From ZC4RG29 sp964521255 (GTDB lineage Bacteria; Bacteroidota; Bacteroidia; Cytophagales; Cyclobacteriaceae), in NCBI GenBank assembly GCA_964521255.1, contig CAZFRM010000005.1:134972-198971 (forward strand): a stretch of 64,000 nucleotides of DNA. Direction: 5' to 3'. The notes beneath the pieces were generated by a model. The model was not told the DNA's origin. It made no database searches and was given only the letters and a program-made list of their open reading frames with translations. Numbering within the stretch: the stretch's first letter is position 1; each line of letters opens with the position of its first letter. The position numbers and the translations under genes are program-made. Below are positions 44,724-52,369 of the stretch, piece by piece.

Positions 44724-44841
44724 CTAATTCCAACCTTCATCATACACCTAAGCATATTATTCTCCTATTTCAATTTTCAATCTTGCGACAAAGTTTCTTA
44801 TATCAAATCGTTGCAGGTGAAGAACACCTGCAACGGCTGAG
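44672..44841. repeat. 170-bp linker repeat, copy 2
   Basis: Matches 40641-40810. Contains the AAGAA-loop hairpin at 44809-44835 with perfect 11-bp arms (CGTTGCAGGTG / CACCTGCAACG). It sits between divergent modules: PoNe on the minus strand, the HELMH fragment on the plus strand. Confidence 0.85.
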
Positions 44842-45088
44842 TCAACTGGACTTTAGCAGGAAAACTGCCCATGAACTGATGCACGTTTACTACGGTGTTA
44901 CCCATCCGCTTGAAGTATTGAAATGGTCTGTAATAATTAACAAAAAGGGAACTTATAATTACGAATTGGCTGATGATGACAATTCTGGTGGTAAATTGTA
45001 TAATAATACTTGCAGTGCGGGGTATGGCCACGAACGACATAACCCTGAGAACGGAACTGTTTGTAATGCTGAAACACCTATACGATAA
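44836..45088 (+). pseudogene. HELMH metalloprotease-like toxin fragment (module 9)
   Basis: Plus-strand frame entering from the repeat: LSQLDFSRKTAHELMHVYYG and on to AGYGHERHNPENGTVCNAE, stop at 45088. HELMH is a zincin HExxH motif. The 5' part is replaced by the 170-bp repeat, so no own start is present (an in-frame start at 44783 is not natural). Followed after 7 bp by a lipoprotein gene, probably its immunity partner. Opposite in strand to most of the island. Confidence 0.5.
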
Positions 45089-45095
45089 ATGCAAC

Positions 45096-46058
45096 ATGAG
45101 AAAGACTGTTTTTATATATACCGTAACACTCTTAGGATTTTTGACAACTCAGACTTCTTGTCAATCCGTGCAGCAGGCAAAGGGGGGTGATGAGATTCCT
45201 GAAAACATTAGAGAGTACATCAATCTGCGTGTTATGAACGATATTTTGCTTTATCGTCTTTGGGTTAATCCTGAATTTTCCAAGGATGATCGGTTGAAAA
45301 GCAATTATCCCCCCGTTTATAATACATATAACGATAAATTATTCAAGTCTCCGCTAATTGATGGTGAACGATTGATTTTTGATATAAGCGTTTGGCCAAA
45401 GGATAAACCAAGAAGAAACTACTATTTGGTTACAAAAACTGGTAATCCATTTATCAGGTGGATAACAAATGCGAATGGGCAAAAGGAACGCGATACAGTT
45501 TTAGTCGAGGAATACAATAAGTTTAATAAGTATTATCCCAATGATAATTCATTTTTGGTGTATTATGACGGTAAGGAAACATATAAAAGACTAAGTGGAA
45601 ATATAATCCAGGATTGGTACACTCCGGATTGGTTTTCGAGTAAATCTCCGGCGCAGGCAGCTTGGTTTAGAATGATACAATATAATGCTAACCATCCCTA
45701 CCGGATTACGGAGACATCAGATGAATGGCTAATCTTTTTTGAGAAGTGTGACTTTATCAAAAATGATCCGGGAGCTTTTATAATTAGAATGAAAAAGAAA
45801 TGGTTCTATACTGTTTTTGATATTATTTATTATTCCAATAAAAAAGAGATTACGGGAGATGAGAACTCGCGGAATATTTATGAAATAAGATATTCAAGGG
45901 ACTATTCAAATCACGTATGGCCTGATTCTTTTATGGACAAACAACCAAAGATGCGTAAACTTTCCAGTGAAGAAATCAAGCAGTTGAATGATTTGTATGG
46001 TGAATCCATATATAAGTTTGGAGACATTGATTATGCTATTTTCAATGATGAGAAGTAG
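45096..46058 (+). CDS. Lipoprotein, putative immunity of module 9
   Basis: 320 aa from ATG at 45096 (MRKTVFIYTVTLLGFLTTQT with lipobox TSC); the longer upstream frame is spurious. Tryptophan- and tyrosine-rich mature domain, family not recognised. Directly after the HELMH fragment. A periplasmic lipoprotein would suit a protease toxin that acts outside the cytoplasm, but this is inferred from context only. Confidence 0.6.
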   Translation: MRKTVFIYTVTLLGFLTTQTSCQSVQQAKGGDEIPENIREYINLRVMNDILLYRLWVNPEFSKDDRLKSNYPPVYNTYNDKLFKSPLIDGERLIFDISVWPKDKPRRNYYLVTKTGNPFIRWITNANGQKERDTVLVEEYNKFNKYYPNDNSFLVYYDGKETYKRLSGNIIQDWYTPDWFSSKSPAQAAWFRMIQYNANHPYRITETSDEWLIFFEKCDFIKNDPGAFIIRMKKKWFYTVFDIIYYSNKKEITGDENSRNIYEIRYSRDYSNHVWPDSFMDKQPKMRKLSSEEIKQLNDLYGESIYKFGDIDYAIFNDEK

Positions 46059-46146
46059 GCACATCGGCAAACAGATAAGATAACTGATTACGAGAATAAC
46101 GGTGTAGAGGAGTGGGAGATAACAATAAACAACGCCTGTTATCTTG

Positions 46147-46171
46147 CACGTTGGTGAAGAACACCAACGTG
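46147..46171 (+). repeat. AAGAA-loop hairpin 4
   Basis: Perfect 10-bp arms CACGTTGGTG and CACCAACGTG around AAGAA, then GGGC. Lies between the converging ends of module 9 (plus) and module 10 (minus). It could also terminate both. Confidence 0.6.
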
Positions 46172-46252
46172 GGCGTGAGATATAACTGTTGCATTTGCTT
46201 GATTGTAAAAGCAAGTGAAGAGAAAGAATACTATTTGAAGAACGGGTTTCAT

Positions 46253-47041
46253 TTAAATGCTGCTTTTCAAAAAGTCATAAGGAATTTCATAATGCTCTAA
46301 TGGTTCAATAGGTAATAATTCTTTTGGTATTAACTTACTTTTTACCTCTATCTCAATACCCAATATCCAAGCCAACTTTGCATAACCTAAGGCGGGCATA
46401 GAAATGTATTTTTTCAAAAGGGCATCATCATTTCTTTTTTGATGAATCTTTGAACTTACCATCTCCTTTAAAATTGCCTCACATTGTGACACGTCTTTTT
46501 GGTATAAGGCACTAAAAAATCTCACATCGTACTGCAAGGTGCTGCTCTGATGAGATTTGTTGAAATATACTCTTTCCATTATGGCTAAGTCTCTTTCTAT
46601 CAGAGTATTGTTTCCTAACAAAAACTGCTGTATCGTATGGGTAAAAATCGCCCCTTCGCTTGTCAAAACATTATCCTCCATAGTAATGGGCATTAATTTT
46701 TCGGTTACATCTTCTAAATAAGTACTGCGGTATGTAAGCTTTGCAAAAATATCTTTTACGAAAGCTAGGTTATCTGACAGCATAGCATAGCCAATGGAAT
46801 GTAAATCGTAATCAAAAATTCTGTCTTGATATGTTTTTATCCTAAAAGCATCCAACAAGCCACATACATAAAAATGCTGCTTGGTTTTTGTGAGATTGTG
46901 CTCTTCAAAAAATGAGTAGAGGGCGAAGATTAAATTGTTTTGTTTAAGCCTCCCCACCCAAGTATTAGTTAAAGAGGAAATGCTTTTAAATCTATTCTCT
47001 CTTTCTTGATAGTCGAGATATAATTCTGTTAATGGGATCAT
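46253..47041 (-). CDS. Imm49-family immunity protein (module 10)
   Basis: 262 aa. The C-terminus MPALGYAKLAWILGIEIEVK followed by LIPKELLPIEPLEHYEIPYD fits the Imm49 immunity family of polymorphic toxin loci. ATG at 47041 is two bases after the stop codon of a toxin remnant. Cytoplasmic, all-helical. The partner toxin is reduced to about 40 codons. Confidence 0.75.
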   Translation of the reverse strand: MIPLTELYLDYQERENRFKSISSLTNTWVGRLKQNNLIFALYSFFEEHNLTKTKQHFYVCGLLDAFRIKTYQDRIFDYDLHSIGYAMLSDNLAFVKDIFAKLTYRSTYLEDVTEKLMPITMEDNVLTSEGAIFTHTIQQFLLGNNTLIERDLAIMERVYFNKSHQSSTLQYDVRFFSALYQKDVSQCEAILKEMVSSKIHQKRNDDALLKKYISMPALGYAKLAWILGIEIEVKSKLIPKELLPIEPLEHYEIPYDFLKSSI

Positions 47042-47043
47042 AT

Positions 47044-47164
47044 TTAAAACCCGTTAGAAAGTTTTGTAAAATAACCAGAGCCGTCACTCTTGTCTATTGC
47101 AAATACATATCCTTGCCCTTGTTGATGTTCTTCACCAACAAGCCTGCTGCATGACAAGTACTGT
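47044..47164 (-). pseudogene. Toxin 3' remnant before Imm49
   Basis: Start-less frame LVGEEHQQGQGYVFAIDKSD GSGYFTKLSNGF, stop at 47044. The last codons of a toxin tip cut upstream at hairpin 5. No activity can be inferred. Confidence 0.45.
47118..47142 (-). repeat. AAGAA-loop hairpin 5
   Basis: Minus strand: arms CTTGTTGGTG and CATCAACAAG around AAGAA, one mismatch, then GGGC. It marks the upstream cut of module 10. Confidence 0.55.
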
Positions 47165-47239
47165 TACACCTGCCTTTGTGGTGTTAGTGCGTGAGGATCG
47201 TATGGCGATTCATCAACAAACTGCACTTTAGCACGTCCG

Positions 47240-47374
47240 TTAATAGGCTTTCCATTTCCTTGCTATTGCCTGCAAAAAGAAATCAGTGCAGAAAATTTTT
47301 CCTGCGGTGATTCTGGTTATTTCTTCAATAACCTCCCTGTAGACATACTGAACGGGTGAATAAGGTGTGTTCAT
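47240..47374 (-). pseudogene. Truncated copy of the 30474 gene
   Basis: ATG at 47374 gives MNTPYSPVQYVYREVIEEIT, closely matching the start of the gene at 30474-30782, then diverges after FC and stops at 47240. Marks duplication of the same unit at both island ends. Confidence 0.6.
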
Positions 47375-47533
47375 ATGTATTATTTGCTTGACTAAAATAA
47401 TAACAAAGAATTCCCCAACAAAGGTAAGTGGGAAGCTGAACGTTCAATAAAATCTTTTCGTCTGTGACAACCGGAACTGACATTGATAGGTAGCCAAAAC
47501 TGACGCGCTGCATATAGAGTAACCCATTCTTAT

Positions 47534-47827
47534 TTAATCACCAACGAATCCGGATTTTGACAACTGTCCCAAATCGTATGAATAATGATGCTGTCCTGCT
47601 GTGATTCGTTTATTTATTTCCTTTTCGAGGTCACTATTCTCGAAGTATAACCCTTGTTCAATTTCTTTTTTAGATGCCAGTATCTCATTCCGCTGTTCAT
47701 TTGTAAGCGTAAGGACAGTAGATTCTGACTTTGAATCAAGGATGGTTTTAAGCGCCTCAAGAAAAGAGACATCTGTAATCTCGGAAATCCTGTGAATTAA
47801 TATATTCTTTAGTTCAACTGTACTCAT
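47534..47827 (-). CDS. Antitoxin-like protein (addiction-module component type)
   Basis: 97 aa from ATG at 47827 (MSTVELKNILIHRISEITDV). The middle STVLTLTNEQRNEILASKKE followed by IEQGLYFENSDLEKEIN is the pattern of small antitoxins paired with RelE/ParE toxins, and matches the broken copy at 30852. The end (KRITAGQHHYSYDLGQLSKS) differs from the usual E..WLNA ending, so the C-terminus may have been replaced. No toxin gene is adjacent. Confidence 0.55.
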   Translation of the reverse strand: MSTVELKNILIHRISEITDVSFLEALKTILDSKSESTVLTLTNEQRNEILASKKEIEQGLYFENSDLEKEINKRITAGQHHYSYDLGQLSKSGFVGD

Positions 47828-47887
47828 ACACGGCAAAAGTTTTACCAATTTACGAAATTACTTGCTGAGGTAAAATGGATTTTGGTC

Positions 47888-47907
47888 TGGTAGACTGGAG
47901 GCTACCA
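47888..47907. repeat. REP-like palindrome
   Basis: TGGTAG and CTACCA flank ACTGGAGG, resembling the GTCTCCAGACTGAC-type palindromes beside the RAYT unit at 35.8 kb. Probably a scattered REP. Confidence 0.4.
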
Positions 47908-48092
47908 CTATCGAACCAGCTATTTGCAGATTTGCTCGTATTCCAGCGTTTCAGAGTTCGATAAATTTCAGACGCTATTAGGAAACTATAGAAAAAATGC
48001 TTCTGTCACCAACGTATTTTTCCTTCCAATTGATAAAAGTCGTTCGATCAGCAAACGCGGAATTTCTGGTGTTTAAAAACCCCTACACTAAA

Positions 48093-48120
48093 ATTATTGA
48101 ATATCGCGATATTCAATAAT
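48093..48120. promoter_or_regulatory. Perfect 28-bp palindromic operator
   Basis: A perfect palindrome centred on ATATCGCGATAT, 70 bp upstream of the HTH regulator gene. With a second related palindrome nearer the gene it is probably the autoregulatory operator. The 47849-48189 gap otherwise holds only the REP-like site. Confidence 0.7.
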
Positions 48121-48159
48121 TAAGAATAAATACCTGATAATTAATAGTTAACATTACTA

Positions 48160-48183
48160 TATTGCATATCGCGATAAGCAATA
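48160..48183. promoter_or_regulatory. Second operator palindrome
   Basis: TATTGC...TATCGCGATA...GCAATA, 24 bp with one mismatched pair, ending 6 bp before the ATG of the HTH gene. It shares TATCGCGATA with the upstream operator, so one protein likely binds both. Confidence 0.7.
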
Positions 48184-48189
48184 AATACC

Positions 48190-48708
48190 ATGCAACGCAA
48201 AACGATACCTGGCATGCGCCCGCAAGATGTGGTAGTACTGCTGAAAATACGATTAGAAGAAGGCAAACCCTGGACTCAGGTTTCGCTGGCCAACACCTTG
48301 TTCATGAGTCAGTCAGAGATCAGTGAATCGCTGGCCCGGTCCAACTATGCCCGGCTGTTATATGAAAACGGCAAAAAGGTGGCCCGGCAGCCGCTTATGG
48401 ATTTAATTCAATATGGCGTGCCGCTTGTTTTTCCGCAGCAACCCGGCAACGTAGTGCGTGGCATCCCCACAGCACACAGTGCCATGCCATTAAAAGAATT
48501 TATTCAAAGCGATGAACAATATGTGTGGCCTTATGCCCGCGGGGATGTACGTGGTCACAGCATTCAACCGTTGTATAACTCGGTATTGAAGGGCATTGAG
48601 ACCGATGCAGATCTGCACGAAGTACTGGCATTGGTTGACGCAGTGCGCGTGGGTAAAGTGCGCGAAAAAAATATGGCTATTGATTTTTTAAAAAAGAAGA
48701 TTTTATGA
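48190..48708 (+). CDS. HTH transcriptional regulator / antitoxin-like
   Basis: 172 aa. N-terminal helix-turn-helix (GKPWTQVSLANTLFMSQSEI SESLARSNYARLL), C-terminal alpha domain rich in Leu and Arg. Its stop overlaps the ATG of a nucleotidyltransferase gene (ATGA at 48705), the gene order of AbiE-type IV toxin-antitoxin units, in which the regulator is the antitoxin. Two palindromic operators precede it. Intact, while the partner is broken. Confidence 0.75.
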   Translation: MQRKTIPGMRPQDVVVLLKIRLEEGKPWTQVSLANTLFMSQSEISESLARSNYARLLYENGKKVARQPLMDLIQYGVPLVFPQQPGNVVRGIPTAHSAMPLKEFIQSDEQYVWPYARGDVRGHSIQPLYNSVLKGIETDADLHEVLALVDAVRVGKVREKNMAIDFLKKKIL

Positions 48709-48815
48709 AGAACCAGATCATCAACCGCAAAGCCACCATTAAAGTAGCCCAGGCATTGGGTGAATTAAACAACGAGGTGGTGTTTGTGGGTGGCGCCATG
48801 GTGGCCATGTTTTGA
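48705..48815 (+). pseudogene. Nucleotidyltransferase (AbiEii-like), truncated
   Basis: MKNQIINRKATIKVAQALGE LNNEVVFVGGAMVAMF then TGA. VVFVGGA is the GG motif of a nucleotidyltransferase, but the DxD and the rest are missing. The sequence joins an IS66 transposase remnant at about 48811, so insertion removed the gene. Confidence 0.7.
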
Positions 48816-48957
48816 TGACATCGATAAGCCACTGCTCGGAGTTGATGTTGTGTAGCCTGTGAGTTCCAATAAGGAGTTGCTGCCGCTTTGTGCGATCAGG
48901 CAAATTTTTTTTCCGACTATGGCTACTGGCCGAATAGCATTTTCAAATAAGAGTTGT
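48811..48957 (-). mobile_element. IS66-family transposase 3' remnant
   Basis: Minus-strand frames spell FENAIRPVAIVGKK and, after a frameshift, DRTKRQQLLIGTHRLHNINS EQWLIDVIKT, matching the C-terminal region of IS66 TnpC (ENAIRP.A...HNIN.EQWL.DV). The same strand as the IS66 scar at 39.5 kb. Explains the loss of the nucleotidyltransferase. Confidence 0.6.
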
Positions 48958-49100
48958 TATCCATCTCATCTGATGTATGGAGCATCAGTCTTTTCCAGCG
49001 ACTCAAACTTATAATTGATCGCTTTACCAATAGGAAAATACTATAACGGGAATCGAACCAAAATCCTCCAAATTATTTTGGATTTGGTGTTTAAAAAAAG

Positions 49101-49137
49101 TAGTCCCTCATGAATCGAACTGGGATCAAAAGTTTAG
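49101..49137 (-). pseudogene. tRNA 3'-half fragment
   Basis: The segment matches the anticodon loop to 3' end of the adjacent tRNA-Arg (TAAACTTTTGATC..AGTTCGATTC), with a decayed acceptor stem. A weaker third fragment (CGGGAATCGAACC) lies at about 49047-49059. Confidence 0.55.
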
Positions 49138-49153
49138 TCCCGATTGGTAGTGG

Positions 49154-49225
49154 TGGTCTCACCGGGAATCGAACCCAGATCTAAAGTTTAGGAAACTTCT
49201 ATTCTATCCGTTGAACTATGAGACC
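49154..49225 (-). tRNA. tRNA-Arg (anticodon CCU)
   Basis: 72 nt. Acceptor GGTCTCA/TGAGACC, D stem GTTC/GAAT, anticodon stem GAAGT/ACTTT with loop TTCCTAA (anticodon CCT), T arm CTGGG-TTCGATT-CCCGG, discriminator A, and CCA encoded at 49151-49153. All stems pair, so it should be functional. Reads AGG codons. Confidence 0.93.
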
Positions 49226-49243
49226 ACCACTACACATCGGGAT

Positions 49244-49268
49244 ATTCTATCCGTTGAACTATGGGACC
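49244..49268 (-). pseudogene. tRNA 5'-half fragment
   Basis: 25 bp matching the 5' part of the tRNA-Arg (GG(T)CCCATAGTTCAACGGAT) at all but one base, then truncated. Together with the 3' fragment it brackets the intact gene, as if the intact tRNA were inserted within another, or an integration event left partial copies. Confidence 0.6.
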
Positions 49269-49313
49269 AATATTTACCAGGCTTTAGCCGGTCGCAAATT
49301 TAGAAAAATATCC

Positions 49314-50513
49314 CTACGATTCAATTGAAGGGTCAGCGGTATGTACAGGAAATTCATATCCATTCTTAAGATAGTTAGGATAGATCGTTACATGTCTTTT
49401 CTTTATCTCTTCAAACATCACTTGCTTAAGCTGATCAACGTTCTCTCCTGTAGCGGCTGAAACAAAAACGATCTTCTCAAAACCATGCTGACGATAATAT
49501 CCTTTCATCTCTTCAAAATTAACCGCTGTATTTTGATGAACCTGATCAATTTTATTTAGTACCAGTATTGTTGTTTTATCACCCGCGCCAATCTCCGTCA
49601 GCGTCTTGCTCACTACATCGATGTGATTATCGTGAAACGGATGCGCAACATCTACTACATGAAGCAATATGTCGGCTTCGCGGACTTCATCAAGTGTTGA
49701 TTTAAAGGATTCGATCAGGTGATGCGGAAGCTTTCGGATGAATCCTACCGTATCCGACAACAAGAAAGGTATATTTCCTAAAACAACTTTTCGTACCGTG
49801 GAATCTACCGTAGCAAATAATTTATTTTCTGCCAATACACCGGAGCCTGAAAGCAAATTCATCAAGGTAGACTTACCCACATTGGTATACCCTACCAGGG
49901 CCACGCGTACAACATTTTCACGGCCCTTTCTTTGCGTAAGTCGTTGTTGCTCGATCTTCTCAAGTTTATCTTCCAATATGGAAATCTGGTGGCGGATATT
50001 CCTGCGGTCAGTTTCAATTTCCTTTTCACCGGCACCACCGCGTGTTCCCGTTCCGCCGCGTTGTCTTTCCAGGTGAGTCCACAGTCTGGTAAGTCGCGGA
50101 AGAAGATACTGATTGCGGGCAAGTTCTACCTGTGTTCTTGCCTGTGCAGTCTTGGCGCGCTTAAGGAAAATATCAAGAATAAGTAAACTGCGGTCGTAAA
50201 CTCTCACCCGCTCTTCACGGTCGGATGGATTTAATTCCTTCTCGATATTCCTGAGTTGTGATGGACTTAAGTCATCATCAAAAATGACAGCGCCCAGTTG
50301 ATTTTTAAATACACGATTCTTCAATTCAGTAAACTTTCCTTTACCGATATAAAACCGACTGTCCGGGTTAGGTAAATTTTGTATGACTTTCCCCGCAGTA
50401 TCTATTCCCAAAGTTTCAGCCAGAAATGCCAACTCGTCCAGATGCTCGTCAATTGCTTCCGGTGGGTTGTTCTTGCTAATGGCTACTAATAATGCTCTAT
50501 TTGATTCTCCCAT
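49314..50513 (-). CDS. hflX: GTPase HflX
   Basis: 399 aa. N-terminal HflX domain (LAFLAETLGIDTAGKVIQNL, FYIGKGKFTELK, GAVIFDDDLSPSQLRN), the RQRGGTGTRGGAGEKEIETD linker motif, then a GTPase domain: G1 GYTNVGKSTL, G3 DTVGFIRKLP, G4 NKID, G5 SAATG. HflX splits and rescues stalled ribosomes. Divergent from the polysaccharide cluster. Confidence 0.95.
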   Translation of the reverse strand: MGESNRALLVAISKNNPPEAIDEHLDELAFLAETLGIDTAGKVIQNLPNPDSRFYIGKGKFTELKNRVFKNQLGAVIFDDDLSPSQLRNIEKELNPSDREERVRVYDRSLLILDIFLKRAKTAQARTQVELARNQYLLPRLTRLWTHLERQRGGTGTRGGAGEKEIETDRRNIRHQISILEDKLEKIEQQRLTQRKGRENVVRVALVGYTNVGKSTLMNLLSGSGVLAENKLFATVDSTVRKVVLGNIPFLLSDTVGFIRKLPHHLIESFKSTLDEVREADILLHVVDVAHPFHDNHIDVVSKTLTEIGAGDKTTILVLNKIDQVHQNTAVNFEEMKGYYRQHGFEKIVFVSAATGENVDQLKQVMFEEIKKRHVTIYPNYLKNGYEFPVHTADPSIES

Positions 50514-50578
50514 TTACAATAAAGATTTGACCTTGTACTCATTAGTAACACAAACATGACAGATAAAATTTAATATGC

Positions 50579-50610
50579 TTGTTTCCTGAGGTTACTTTTT
50601 ATTAACTTTG
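50579..50610 (+). promoter_or_regulatory. Bacteroidota-type promoter of the polysaccharide cluster
   Basis: TAACTTTG at 50603-50610 fits the TAnnTTTG minus-7 element. TTG at 50579 with a 21-bp spacing is a plausible minus-33 element. About 80 bp upstream of the glycosyltransferase start. Not proven. Confidence 0.4.
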
Positions 50611-50692
50611 GAGAATTTAGATCATAGAATTCTTTCTTTTTTTATCTGATTCATCACGTTTGACGGAAAAAGAATTCTCTACCAGAGCCCAA

Positions 50693-51805
50693 ATGAGAAT
50701 TGCGATCGTCCTCAACACGTCCTGGAATATTTATAATTTCAGGATGAACCTAATCAAAACCCTAAGGCAACAGGGTCATGAAGTCCATACCATTGCCCCT
50801 AATGACGAATACACACCGCGGCTTGTTGAAGAAGGTTGCCTGCATCACAGGGTAAGAATGGATAGCCGGGGAGCAAATCCAATCAAAGATTCTGCATTGA
50901 TTTTTGAGCTCTACTCTATATACAAAAGGGTAAGACCAGATATTATATTACACTTTACCATAAAGCCCAATGTGTATGGCACACTGGCAGCGTCACTCCT
51001 TAAGATACCTGTAATAAACAATGTCTGCGGACTCGGTACGGTTTTCCTGAAGAATAACCTCGTGTCGGTTATTGCTATGATACTTTACAAAATCAGTTTC
51101 AGGTTTGCCAGTAAAGTCTTCTTTCAAAACGCTGACGACCTCAACCTCTTTATTCATAAGAAACTTGTACCCGCAGAAAATGTAGACCTGGTACCCGGAT
51201 CAGGAATTGACCTTACTAAATTCACTCCGGCAACTTTCAAACGAAACAAGGTCTTTACCTTTCTGCTTATATCAAGGCTTATTACCGATAAGGGAATACT
51301 CGAGTATATTAATGCCGTTAAGAAATTAAGAGGCACAGGTTTCAACGCGCGCTTTCAAATACTTGGTGCGATGGACCCCCTGCATAAGAGAGGAATAAAA
51401 ACCTCCGTGATTAACGAGTGGATCAATTCACAAACTATTGAATACCTCGGAACCACAGACAATGTTCGGCCGTACATACATAATGCAGATTGCATTGTAC
51501 TTCCTTCTTACCGCGAAGGAACTCCCCGCACGTTGCTTGAAGCCGCAAGCTCATCAAAGCCGATCATCGCGACAGATGTTCCCGGCTGCAATCATGTTGT
51601 AAAGCATAACTATAATGGCTTACTTTGCAACCTTAAAGATGCTGATGATTTGGCTGACAAAATGAAACTGATGGCTGCAATGGAAGATGATCGCCTCAAG
51701 AAGTTTGGTGAAAACGGCCGCAGTAAAGTAGCGTTGGAGTTCAATGAATCTTTGGTAATCACAAAATATGTGGAGACCATTGCCAATCTGAAGCAGGCTT
51801 CTTAA
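50693..51805 (+). CDS. Glycosyltransferase family 4
   Basis: About 370 aa from ATG at 50693 (MRIAIVLNTSWNIYNFRMNL); the longer frame adds 11 residues. GT-B fold with acceptor domain, then the family 4 motifs FLLISRLITDKGILEYINAV and PSYREGTPRTLLEAASSSKP, and the catalytic EGTPRTLLE acidic pair. It probably adds a sugar in the capsule or exopolysaccharide pathway encoded with the next four genes. Confidence 0.88.
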   Translation: MRIAIVLNTSWNIYNFRMNLIKTLRQQGHEVHTIAPNDEYTPRLVEEGCLHHRVRMDSRGANPIKDSALIFELYSIYKRVRPDIILHFTIKPNVYGTLAASLLKIPVINNVCGLGTVFLKNNLVSVIAMILYKISFRFASKVFFQNADDLNLFIHKKLVPAENVDLVPGSGIDLTKFTPATFKRNKVFTFLLISRLITDKGILEYINAVKKLRGTGFNARFQILGAMDPLHKRGIKTSVINEWINSQTIEYLGTTDNVRPYIHNADCIVLPSYREGTPRTLLEAASSSKPIIATDVPGCNHVVKHNYNGLLCNLKDADDLADKMKLMAAMEDDRLKKFGENGRSKVALEFNESLVITKYVETIANLKQAS

Positions 51806-51814
51806 AAATTTTTC

Positions 51815-52369
51815 ATGCAGGTAATTAACACACCGATGGATGGACTCCTGGAGATCATCCCGGCAATTTATCATGATGAGCGCGGATGGTTTTTCGAGTT
51901 TTACAAAGAAAGTGAATTTCAAAAGCTGGGCATTACCACAAGATTCGTTCAGGAAAATCAATCCTTCACGAGAAAAGGTATTATCAGAGGCCTTCATTTT
52001 CAAAACGCTCCTCATGCCCAGGCAAAATTAGTCGCTGTCATACAAGGCAAAGTGCTCGATGTAGTTGTCGATCTGAGAAGAACCTCAAAGACATTCGGAC
52101 AAGTATACACCTGCATCTTAGAGAGCAGCAGGCACAACATGTTATTCGTGCCCGAGGGATTTGCACATGGCTTTTCTGCCCTTGAAGATTCTGTTTTCTT
52201 TTATAAATGCTCGGATTTATATCATCCTGAATTGGAAAGCGGAATTGTGTGGAATGACTCTTCGCTGGCTATCGATTGGAAAATTGAAAATCCGATGGTG
52301 TCGCTTAAAGATAAGAGGCTACCAACGTTAGAGGAATTCTTGCGAAAATCTGTAATTTCACAACCGTGA
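51815..52369 (+). CDS. rfbC: dTDP-4-dehydrorhamnose 3,5-epimerase family (RfbC-like)
   Basis: 184 aa cupin-fold epimerase. GIIRGLHFQ (catalytic His), VIQGKVLDVVVDLR, PEGFAHGFSAL and the Tyr region FFYKCSDLYHPE are in place. Forms dTDP-L-rhamnose-type precursor sugars for the polysaccharide. No RfbA, B or D here, so they are elsewhere. Confidence 0.9.
   Translation: MQVINTPMDGLLEIIPAIYHDERGWFFEFYKESEFQKLGITTRFVQENQSFTRKGIIRGLHFQNAPHAQAKLVAVIQGKVLDVVVDLRRTSKTFGQVYTCILESSRHNMLFVPEGFAHGFSALEDSVFFYKCSDLYHPELESGIVWNDSSLAIDWKIENPMVSLKDKRLPTLEEFLRKSVISQP

Noticed and set aside
44564..44755. 63-codon frame MLRCMMKVGIRRIGSQ with AGGAGA-like ribosome site
   Set aside because: It lies in the 170-bp repeat and overlaps the PoNe linker in another frame. 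The linker frame is shared by both repeat copies and joins a real toxin domain, so this frame is probably incidental, although the ribosome-site-like AGGAG is noted.
46082..46250. Small frame around hairpin 4 as a gene
   Set aside because: Short, no ribosome site, and explained by the hairpin and flanks.
48093..48183. ATATCGCGATAT palindromes as CRISPR or replication iterons
   Set aside because: Only two unequal copies, directly before an HTH regulator gene; operators explain them better.
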